DNA of 12,036 nucleotides from the NCBI GenBank assembly GCA_964545735.1, contig CAZJGS010000082.1, forward strand, positions 1-12,036, in the 5' to 3' direction. The notes under the pieces are model-generated. The model made no database searches. It was not told the DNA's origin and was given only the letters and a program-made list of their open reading frames with translations. Position 1 is the first letter of the stretch. Each line of letters opens with the position of its first letter. This document shows, piece after piece, positions 6,693 to 12,036 of the stretch. The position numbers and the translations under genes are program-made. This DNA comes from Pleomorphochaeta sp964545735. GTDB taxonomy: Bacteria; Spirochaetota; Spirochaetia; Sphaerochaetales; Sphaerochaetaceae.

Positions 6693-7406
6693 ATGGATTT
6701 ATTACAAATGGATTTTATTGAAAATTGTACTAATAAATATGAAGAGTGTGAGATATGTATTGTAGTTTCTCATTCCTGTGATATAACAAATGATGATAAA
6801 GAACCTTTTATTGAAATTTTACCCTGTCATGAAATATCTAAATTGAATAAATTTGATTTTAATGGGAGGAGTCCGAGAACTCTTAATTTTGAAGTTAATT
6901 TTAACGGAGAAGAGAAAATCCTTCAGCTTAAAGCCCATGAAAAAATTTTTGTAAAAAAGACAGATATTAGTGTGGATAAAAGAGTTGGGTATGATTCTTG
7001 TGAATTAACACTTAGCCTGTTTCAAAATTGGTTATCATCAAGATATAAAAGGCATGCTTTTCCGAATAACGTCAATGATAGAATTTTTAAAAAAATAAAC
7101 TTGAGAAAACAAATCGAAGATAAATTTGACGATATTGGTAAGGAGTTAGAATCGATTTATATTGAAACAGATATTGAGGATGATGGTGGTGATTATACAT
7201 TACATTTTATAAGTGATAGTGATTATAAAGAATCCTCTACAAAAATTGAAAAATTTGTAGAAGACCTAAGGAAAATAAATAATTCTCTTCCTCCAGATAA
7301 AGATTTTATATTATTTATAGATCATTTATACGATATAGAAATTTCATATGAAAAAATTAGAAAAATGTATTATTTTAATTTGGATTATTTTTGTGATTAT
7401 GAGTAA
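6693..7406 (+). CDS. Unknown protein with conserved-looking VVSHSCD motif, third gene of the operon
   Basis: This 237-residue soluble, acidic protein has no signal or membrane segment. Near the N-terminus ICIVVSHSCDITNDDKEPF (residues 21-39) looks like a hydrophobic strand followed by a polar H27-S-C29-D30 site. I recall bacterial hypothetical proteins with the same VxSHxCDI...EPFxE pattern but no established function. A middle part (about 100-125, LSLFQNWLSSRYKRHAFP) and a C-terminal part (about 190-235, rich in aromatic and acidic residues) show no motif that I know. GAGGAG at 6681-6686 overlaps the end of the previous gene and is six bases before the ATG, so the two are co-translated. The His-Cys-Asp grouping may be a catalytic or metal site, which is inference. 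It might be the effector of the cassette, with the HTH protein as its regulator, but nothing here proves it. Confidence 0.75.
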   Translation: MDLLQMDFIENCTNKYEECEICIVVSHSCDITNDDKEPFIEILPCHEISKLNKFDFNGRSPRTLNFEVNFNGEEKILQLKAHEKIFVKKTDISVDKRVGYDSCELTLSLFQNWLSSRYKRHAFPNNVNDRIFKKINLRKQIEDKFDDIGKELESIYIETDIEDDGGDYTLHFISDSDYKESSTKIEKFVEDLRKINNSLPPDKDFILFIDHLYDIEISYEKIRKMYYFNLDYFCDYE

Positions 7407-7733
7407 AGTATTTTTTCTTTAAAATTAATTATTTTTTATATTATGAAAAAGTTGGCTCACTCACAAAACTTGTGAAATTTTGTTAGCTAAAGGATTTATG
7501 ATATAGTTTTTTCTACTTACATCAAGGAGTTTTAGGAAAAAATAATCATCATCTGGATAGTAATATCCTTAGTGTCTAATAATTTATTTGAAATTAATTT
7601 AGTCAAAACAGAAACATAATCAAAAGAATATGTTTCTTATATATAAAAGTAATATAAATATCTTTTTTTATATTAATGGATTTAGTAAAAATAACTTTTT
7701 AGAAGTTTTGAATATTTCAGAGTAAATATAATA
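7407..7733. other. Convergent intergenic region with several AT-rich inverted repeats
   Basis: Two operons converge here and no gene is present. I see an imperfect dyad at 7452-7490 (TTGGCT and ACAAAA with TTTTGT and AGCTAA), a perfect eight-base dyad GAAACATA/TATGTTTC at 7611-7636, and AATATAAA/TTTATATT at 7651-7674. None has a clean U run directly after the stem, so termination here is plausible but not demonstrable by eye. Confidence 0.5.
7611..7636. terminator. Possible bidirectional terminator between the operons
   Basis: GAAACATA (7611-7618) and TATGTTTC (7629-7636) form a perfect eight-base stem with a ten-base loop. They are followed on the plus strand by TTATATATAA. The position between convergent transcripts suits a terminator, but the stem is AT-rich and the U tract is poor. 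Confidence 0.35.
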
Positions 7734-9047
7734 CTAATAGTTGGATTTGAGTCTTTCTAAATAATCCTTAGCAACTGATGAAATTGAATCAGCTATAAAG
7801 ATAGGGAAATCTGAAGGTAGGTTGTTATTTGTTTTTTCCAAAGCTATGGGAAATTGCTCGATAACTTCTTTAATTATATTTTTATAAACTTTTTGTGTTA
7901 GGCCTAAATAAGAGCCTGTAGTGTACCAATTATCAACATTAATTTTATCAATATGATATTTATTTTTTTTACTCCCTCTTACTGACATCGCTAGTTTAAT
8001 TTTCGATTTATGAACTTGGTTTTTTTTGCTTCCCAAATATGGAGCAAATGACATAATATCATATAGGGGTGTTAAACTATAAGAATTATCTCTATTTATA
8101 AATATACTATAATTTTTTGCATGTGCATCTGTTGCGGCGATTAACCAATTTAGTATTAATGCTTTATAAAAAGTGATTGGGTCTTTTTCATTATTTGAAT
8201 TCTTTAATATATTCATAATATCTTTTGCACTGGGGCCATTATCATTTTGATATTTTAATTGGGCTGGGATATTTAAAACCTGGCAAAAATCTTCTTGAGG
8301 GAGCCTTATTATTTTATTATTATTTGAATCGATGATTCTATCAAAGCGCTCTACTGATAAAAATTTTTGATCTTCAAAAGTCAAGATATTGGATTTAGCA
8401 ATAGGGAGTCCCATATTTTTAAATAATTTACCACAATACCATTCATTTTCAACAGATTGAGATAAGTCTATTTGATTTTGAATTTCTCCTATTGGTAATT
8501 TAAAAATATGTGTTGTAGGTGTTGCTCCAATTGGTATTTTCCAAGTTCCCTGGTGATATAAAAATGTTGTTTTATTTTGAGTACCAGGTAGAGATACTCT
8601 AAAAATATCATCCTCATTAAAAAAGGTTTGAGAATTATTAATTTTTGAGTTTCTTAAAATGGAAGCTATTTTTGCATCACTTATGGCCTCTCCTTTGATT
8701 TCTTGTGGTGTGGTTAAAAAGTCAGGATTATCAGAAATTTGTATTGCTCCGATACAATCTCTTCCAATTTCAGCTAAAAGTTCAAAGGCATTATTTTGTT
8801 TAATTTTATATTTTTTAAGAATTAACTCAATAATTTCTTTTCTTTCAGGTATTAAATTTGAGAAATAATTTTTTACTAGTTGTTTTGAATATTTTTCTTT
8901 TCTTACAGGCATGCTTAATGAAATACCACGAGAAAGGGGATTTTCAATCCAGGAATCTAAATATTGAAAAGATTCTTCTCCATTTGGTTTATGATCCCAT
9001 GTTCCAACAAGAGTATTATTCATAGCTACATATAATCTTTTCACCAT
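7734..9047 (-). CDS. hipA: HipA serine/threonine kinase toxin
   Basis: This 437-residue protein is nearly the same length as Escherichia coli HipA (440) and is related to it along the whole chain. HipA phosphorylates glutamyl-tRNA synthetase (GltX) in E. coli, halting translation and causing persistence. Visible elements are: the autophosphorylation and ATP-loop segment VSLPGTQNKT with S152 (counterpart of S150), PTTHIFKLPIGEI with K183 as the ATP-binding lysine, DLSQSVENEWYC, SVERFDR at 231-237, LPQEDFCQ at 249-256, the catalytic loop ATDAHAKN with D307, and the metal-binding LYDI with D330. All key residues are intact, so it should be active. The start overlaps the hipB stop by seven bases and is preceded by GGAGG, so the two are co-translated. 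Whether it targets GltX here is inferred from similarity. Confidence 0.95.
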   Translation of the reverse strand: MVKRLYVAMNNTLVGTWDHKPNGEESFQYLDSWIENPLSRGISLSMPVRKEKYSKQLVKNYFSNLIPERKEIIELILKKYKIKQNNAFELLAEIGRDCIGAIQISDNPDFLTTPQEIKGEAISDAKIASILRNSKINNSQTFFNEDDIFRVSLPGTQNKTTFLYHQGTWKIPIGATPTTHIFKLPIGEIQNQIDLSQSVENEWYCGKLFKNMGLPIAKSNILTFEDQKFLSVERFDRIIDSNNNKIIRLPQEDFCQVLNIPAQLKYQNDNGPSAKDIMNILKNSNNEKDPITFYKALILNWLIAATDAHAKNYSIFINRDNSYSLTPLYDIMSFAPYLGSKKNQVHKSKIKLAMSVRGSKKNKYHIDKINVDNWYTTGSYLGLTQKVYKNIIKEVIEQFPIALEKTNNNLPSDFPIFIADSISSVAKDYLERLKSNY

Positions 9048-9289
9048 TCTCCTCCAGTATTGTTACTTACTTCATTTTTTGAAAGTTCAATGTGATATCC
9101 GCAGGAATTTATAAAATTTAATAAACTTTCTATAGAACAATTACTATTTCCATTTTCTAATGCTGAAATGGTCTTTGGAAGAATATTAGATTGTTCATAC
9201 AACTCTATTTGTGTAAGGTTTTTTTCTTTTCTTAATTCTTTAAGTAACGGCCCCATTTGAAGAGAAGATCGAATTATTTTATTTTTCAT
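9041..9289 (-). CDS. hipB: HipB antitoxin, XRE-type repressor
   Basis: This 82-residue protein neutralises HipA and represses the operon in known systems. An XRE helix-turn-helix domain covers about residues 14-68, with LTQIELYEQSNILPKTISALENG as helices 2-3. A short strand follows (YHIELS, 65-70) and then a flexible tail ending GGEW. E. coli HipB (88 residues) also ends in EW in a disordered tail that is recognised for proteolysis, so the match at the very end is notable. The gene is first in the operon, as usual, and overlaps hipA by seven bases. The ATG has no Shine-Dalgarno site, while a strong -10 lies only seven bases upstream, implying a leaderless mRNA. Four palindromic operators lie just upstream. 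Confidence 0.93.
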   Translation of the reverse strand: MKNKIIRSSLQMGPLLKELRKEKNLTQIELYEQSNILPKTISALENGNSNCSIESLLNFINSCGYHIELSKNEVSNNTGGEW

Positions 9290-9296
9290 AATTCAA

Positions 9297-9325
9297 ATTA
9301 TAGAACAGTTATACCTATTTGTAAA
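9297..9325 (-). promoter_or_regulatory. Proximal hipB promoter predicting a leaderless transcript
   Basis: The minus strand carries TTTACA at 9320-9325, a 17-base spacer, and a perfect TATAAT at 9297-9302. Seven bases separate the -10 element from the ATG at 9289, so the start site should fall at or next to the A of the start codon. This agrees with the absence of a Shine-Dalgarno site. A TACCTATTTGTA half-site-like sequence at 9312-9323 overlaps the -35 element. Confidence 0.65.
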
Positions 9326-9327
9326 TA

Positions 9328-9422
9328 TACCTTTAGGGGTAAAATGCAAAAACTTACCTCTTAAGGTAAAATAATATTATACACCCTTAAGGGTAAAGTA
9401 TCCATATATACCTTTAAGGGTA
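9328..9422. promoter_or_regulatory. Four palindromic hipBA operators at an exact 27-bp period
   Basis: Four 14-bp sites start at 9328, 9355, 9382 and 9409: TACCTTTAGGGGTA, TACCTCTTAAGGTA, CACCCTTAAGGGTA and TACCTTTAAGGGTA. The consensus is TACC-N6-GGTA, and each start is exactly 27 bases from the next. E. coli HipB binds TATCC-N8-GGATA operators, also four, upstream of hipBA, so the architecture agrees with the family while the half-site differs. The 13-bp gaps are unrelated AT-rich sequence. They lie upstream of the proximal promoter and overlap the distal one, as expected for autoregulation by HipB. Confidence 0.85.
9376..9404 (-). promoter_or_regulatory. Possible distal hipBA promoter inside the operator array
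   Basis: On the minus strand TGGATA at 9399-9404 and a perfect TATAAT at 9376-9381 are 17 bases apart. The -10 lies between operators 2 and 3, so HipB bound there would block it directly. It would give a leader of about 80 bases. The -35 match is four of six. Confidence 0.45.
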
Positions 9423-9509
9423 AATGTTGATAATTTTAACAATATAAACACTTATAAAAGTAAAATCAAATAAAAAGTAGAAAATATGGCGAATATTTTA
9501 TTCTGACAC

Positions 9510-9538
9510 TTTTCAAAGAAATGTAAAAATAGTATGAT
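9510..9538 (+). promoter_or_regulatory. Likely promoter of the nitronate monooxygenase-like gene
   Basis: TTTTCA at 9510-9515 and TATGAT at 9533-9538 are 17 bases apart. The -10 matches at five of six and the -35 at four of six. The start site would be near 9545, just before the TACCCAT dyad at 9550-9575. Confidence 0.45.
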
Positions 9539-9589
9539 AAACAAAATAATACCCATAAATTTAAAAAATGGGGTAGTAATGGAGCTTAA

Positions 9590-11032
9590 ATGAAAACTTT
9601 TAATATTGATAGTATGGTTAATTCTTTAAAACAAATAACTCAAACTGTAGAAAAGAGTTTACCTGTAAAAAGTATTATTAAACAAATAGATAATACTAGT
9701 AGTAAAAATAAAATCCCTTCTTTGAAAATAGGTAATCATGTAGCAACACTTCCTATTGTTCAAGGTGGAATGGGTGTCGGTATATCCTTATCTTCATTAG
9801 CAAGTGCAGTAGCTAATGAAGGTGGAGTTGGTGTAATAGCTGCTAATGGCATTGGCTTATTAGATCCTGAATATCATAGTGATGGAGATGAAGCTAGTGT
9901 TAGGGTTTTTAGAAAAGAAATAAGAATAGCTAGAGAAAAAACTAAAGGTATTATTGGTGTTAATATCATGGTAGCTATTAACAACTTTAAGAGAATGCTT
10001 GATGTAGCTATTGAAGAAGCTGTTGATGTTGTCTTTATGGGTGCGGGGTTACCTATAAAAAATATACCAGTAAAAAGATTGAGAGAAAACAATGTGGCTA
10101 TTGTGCCAATTGTTAGTTCAGCTAGAGCTTGTAATTTAATATTTAAAATGTGGTCTAAAATTTACGATGATGTTCCTGATGGAGTTGTTGTTGAAGGTCC
10201 TTTAGCTGGTGGCCATTTGGGTTTTGAAAAAGAGCAATTAGATCAAAAAGAATATCAATTAGATCATCTTGTTAAAGAAATTAAAGAAACTTTAGGTGTT
10301 TATGAAAAACAATATAATAGAAAACTCTCTCTTGTTGCAGGTGGTGGAGTATATTCTGGTAAAGATGTTTTTAATATTTTAAATGCCGGTGCAGATGGTG
10401 TTCAAATGGCTACAAGATTTGTAGCAACAAATGAATGTGATGCTGATATAAATTTTAAATTAGCTTATGTAAATTGTACTAAAGAAGATATTGGCTTAAT
10501 TAAAAGTCCTGTTGGAATGGTTGGTAGAGCTATAAGAAATAATTTTATTGAAAAAAGTGAAGAAGGTGTAAAACACCAGTTCACTTGTAGCTGGAAGTGT
10601 TTATCAACTTGTAAAGCAAATGATGCTAACTATTGTATTTCTGTTGCACTAAACAATGCTAGAAAAGGCAATCTTGATAAAGGCTTTGTTTTTGCTGGAT
10701 CTAATGCGTATAAAATTAAAGAAATTGTTTCTGTTGCTGATTTAATTGGTGAATTAAAGAATGGCTATTTAAAAGCAAAAAATAGTGAAGCAATAAAAAA
10801 TATTAATACTTTATTATTAAATATCAATACATTATATCAAAAATATGAAGAAAAATTACAAATCGAAGTTGCTTGTAAGAAAGCTTATGAAAAAGCTTTA
10901 ATTGCAGTTAATGATAATGTTATTGATGAGTTTAGAAAACAATATAAAAAAGCAAAATTTAGTACCTTTAATGTTCAACTTTTATTAGAAGAAAAATTAC
11001 TTTCCGCTTGGAAAGTAGTGGTTGCAAACTAA
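9590..11032 (+). CDS. Nitronate monooxygenase-like FMN oxidoreductase with cysteine cluster and extended C-terminus
   Basis: This 480-residue cytoplasmic TIM-barrel flavoprotein belongs to the nitronate monooxygenase / NAD(P)H-dependent flavin oxidoreductase family. Its motifs are QGGMGVGIS at 58-66 near the start of the barrel, GAGLP at 151-155, EGPLAGGHLG at 202-211 with H209 in the usual active-site position, the phosphate-binding AGGGV at 250-254, and GADGVQMATRF at 267-277. Typical enzymes have about 320-360 residues. This one adds a segment with four cysteines (C333, C337, C341, C349) and then, from about 385, a charged helical region of about 95 residues that I cannot assign. The cysteines could hold a metal or Fe-S cluster; I recall similar cysteines in relatives from anaerobes. 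GGAG five bases before the ATG supports the start. It is followed by a strong terminator and appears monocistronic. The true substrate is unknown. Confidence 0.88.
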   Translation: MKTFNIDSMVNSLKQITQTVEKSLPVKSIIKQIDNTSSKNKIPSLKIGNHVATLPIVQGGMGVGISLSSLASAVANEGGVGVIAANGIGLLDPEYHSDGDEASVRVFRKEIRIAREKTKGIIGVNIMVAINNFKRMLDVAIEEAVDVVFMGAGLPIKNIPVKRLRENNVAIVPIVSSARACNLIFKMWSKIYDDVPDGVVVEGPLAGGHLGFEKEQLDQKEYQLDHLVKEIKETLGVYEKQYNRKLSLVAGGGVYSGKDVFNILNAGADGVQMATRFVATNECDADINFKLAYVNCTKEDIGLIKSPVGMVGRAIRNNFIEKSEEGVKHQFTCSWKCLSTCKANDANYCISVALNNARKGNLDKGFVFAGSNAYKIKEIVSVADLIGELKNGYLKAKNSEAIKNINTLLLNINTLYQKYEEKLQIEVACKKAYEKALIAVNDNVIDEFRKQYKKAKFSTFNVQLLLEEKLLSAWKVVVAN

Positions 11033-11075
11033 AGGATTTAACTAATTTTCACATAAGCAAATCTAACTTAAAGAA

Positions 11076-11104
11076 AATGAGCCATAGTACTACTATGGCT
11101 CATT
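11076..11104. terminator. Bidirectional intrinsic terminator
   Basis: AATGAGCCATAG and CTATGGCTCATT form a perfect 12-base stem around the five-base loop TACTA. On the minus strand the stem runs directly into a U-rich tract (TTTTCTTT overlapping its end). On the plus strand AATTAATTTTT follows. It serves the convergent flavin oxidoreductase and HAD genes. Confidence 0.85.
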
Positions 11105-11153
11105 CAATTAATTTTTAGAGGTCTCTTTTAATAATAAAAAGAAGGTTTTATAT

Positions 11154-11166
11154 CCTTATTATAAGG
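11154..11166. repeat. Short palindrome CCTTATTATAAGG
   Basis: Six-base arms CCTTAT and ATAAGG flank a single T, 20 bases past the HAD stop codon. It may assist termination on the minus strand or be incidental in AT-rich DNA. Confidence 0.3.
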
Positions 11167-11185
11167 CTTTATTGAAGTTTGGGTT

Positions 11186-12004
11186 TTAATTATTAAAGAC
11201 AAATCTACTAATGGCTATAGCTATTCCATCTTCATCATTTGAAGCGGTTTGATATTTTGCTATACTCTTAATCTCATCAGTAGCATTTCCCATTGCAATA
11301 GAAACACCTGCTTGTTGTAGCATCTCTTTGTCATTATCATAATCACCTAAAGCCATTATTTCATCAGTACTTATATTAAAATAATCAGCTAATAGCTTTA
11401 TTGTATTTCCTTTATTAGAAGTGGAAGGTAGTATTTCAATAATAAAATCTGCAGATTGAACAATTGTGAGTGATTTAAGATTTAAATCTAATAAGGCTTT
11501 TTTAGTTTGTGCCAATTCTTTGGGATTACCATTTTTAGCAAGCATTTTGTAGGGTTTAAAGTTTTCTTTTTCCCAAATATCTATTTGTTTCTCCAAGTTT
11601 CCTATAATACCTTTGTAACCACACATTGTAATTTGATGCTCACTCCAATGGGTTTCTTCATTGAAAAAATAATCAAAAATATCAAATATTTGAGGAGTTG
11701 AATTGGTATTCTTTATAACAGGAAGCACTTTTCTCAAATCTTCCAATTGGATTCTTGTATTTTCAATGATATCGCCTTGCCATTCAACATAAGCGCCATT
11801 AAAACAAGAATAGATACAAGGAATAGCTAATTCTTCTGCTATAAAAGTTAAGCCACCTTTAAATCTTCCAGAAACTAGAGCTATTGGAATTTTCTTTTCA
11901 TTGTAAGCTCTTTGAAGCATTATTTTATCAGCTTCATTTATTCTTTTTTTAGAATTTAATAATGTTCCATCAATATCAGTACAGATTAGTTTTATTTCAC
12001 TCAT
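11186..12004 (-). CDS. Cof-type HAD-superfamily phosphatase (class IIB)
   Basis: This 272-residue cytoplasmic phosphatase is of the Cof/YbiV-YidA type, which dephosphorylates sugar phosphates, flavin nucleotides or similar metabolites. All four HAD motifs are intact: DIDGTLL with nucleophile D10 and acid/base D12, S45 in ALVSGR, K198 in the STSNKG motif, and GDYDND at 220-225 with metal ligands D221 and D225. The NGA loop at 69-71 and the AMGNATDEIK segment at 238-246 are standard for the subfamily. The C2B cap occupies about residues 85-190. Length is typical (about 270). The only Shine-Dalgarno-like site, AAGGA, lies about 14 bases upstream, longer than usual, but the MSEIKLICTDIDGT start fits the family. 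Substrate specificity cannot be read from the sequence. It converges on the upstream flavin oxidoreductase gene. Confidence 0.93.
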   Translation of the reverse strand: MSEIKLICTDIDGTLLNSKKRINEADKIMLQRAYNEKKIPIALVSGRFKGGLTFIAEELAIPCIYSCFNGAYVEWQGDIIENTRIQLEDLRKVLPVIKNTNSTPQIFDIFDYFFNEETHWSEHQITMCGYKGIIGNLEKQIDIWEKENFKPYKMLAKNGNPKELAQTKKALLDLNLKSLTIVQSADFIIEILPSTSNKGNTIKLLADYFNISTDEIMALGDYDNDKEMLQQAGVSIAMGNATDEIKSIAKYQTASNDEDGIAIAISRFVFNN

Positions 12005-12036
12005 GTTTGAATATTTATTCCTTAATTTATTTGTTG

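Noticed and set aside
7452..7490. Imperfect inverted repeat TTGGCT...ACAAAA / TTTTGT...AGCTAA
   Set aside because: The arms are interrupted unevenly and no U run follows. It could be a terminator, but I could not support the call.
8659..8868. Plus-strand open frame inside hipA
   Set aside because: Shadow of the intact hipA coding sequence on the other strand.
9328..9422. CRISPR-like regular repeats
   Set aside because: The repeats are only 14 bp and palindromic, with 13-bp gaps, and no cas gene is present. They fit hipBA operators.
9874..10092. Minus-strand open frame inside the flavin oxidoreductase gene
   Set aside because: Shadow of a well-supported enzyme gene. No ribosome site.
11507..11701. 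Plus-strand open frame inside the HAD phosphatase gene
   Set aside because: Shadow of the intact HAD gene with no promoter or ribosome site.

Overview
This is an AT-rich bacterial window with tightly packed genes, Shine-Dalgarno sites of the GGAGG type, sigma70-like promoters and hairpin terminators. The lipoprotein signal peptide, the low G+C and the gene set would suit a low-GC spirochaete (Brachyspira or Treponema type) or a Clostridium/Fusobacterium-type anaerobe. The sequence alone does not decide between them. The single tRNA gene does not encode its CCA end.

Layout. Positions 1-1333 (minus strand) hold the N-terminal part of a Rieske oxygenase-type protein, cut by the window edge, and a TspO/MBR-related membrane protein with its own extended -10 promoter and terminator. 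Positions 1334-2243 are mostly non-coding. They contain a 52-residue minus-strand gene with an internally repeated TRSDxTVG motif and a terminator. Positions 2244-3124 are a decayed MscS-type mechanosensitive channel gene. Its three N-terminal membrane segments and its C-terminal domain survive in two frames, and the middle beta domain is missing. It looks richer in G+C than its surroundings and may be foreign. Positions 3527-4465 encode a glycerophosphodiester phosphodiesterase lipoprotein. A tRNA-Arg(CCT) with promoter and probable terminator follows at 4807-4880.

Positions 5224-9422, between the tRNA and a flavin oxidoreductase gene, form an accessory segment of two cassettes. The first is a plus-strand three-gene operon (5224-7406) of a TIGR04255-family protein, a helix-turn-helix protein and a protein with an HSCD motif. 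The genes overlap or nearly touch, and a 15-bp direct repeat lies upstream. I know of no established function for this set, and it is the best candidate here for an undescribed system. The second is a convergent hipBA toxin-antitoxin pair (7734-9289, minus). Its control region carries four 14-bp palindromes at an exact 27-bp period, and its proximal promoter predicts a leaderless hipB mRNA.

Positions 9590-11032 (plus) encode a nitronate monooxygenase-like FMN enzyme with a cysteine cluster and an extra helical C-terminus. A 12-bp-stem bidirectional terminator separates it from a convergent Cof-type HAD phosphatase (11186-12004, minus).

The housekeeping genes appear independent of each other. 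Gene cooperation is supported only within the hipB-hipA pair and within the three-gene operon.
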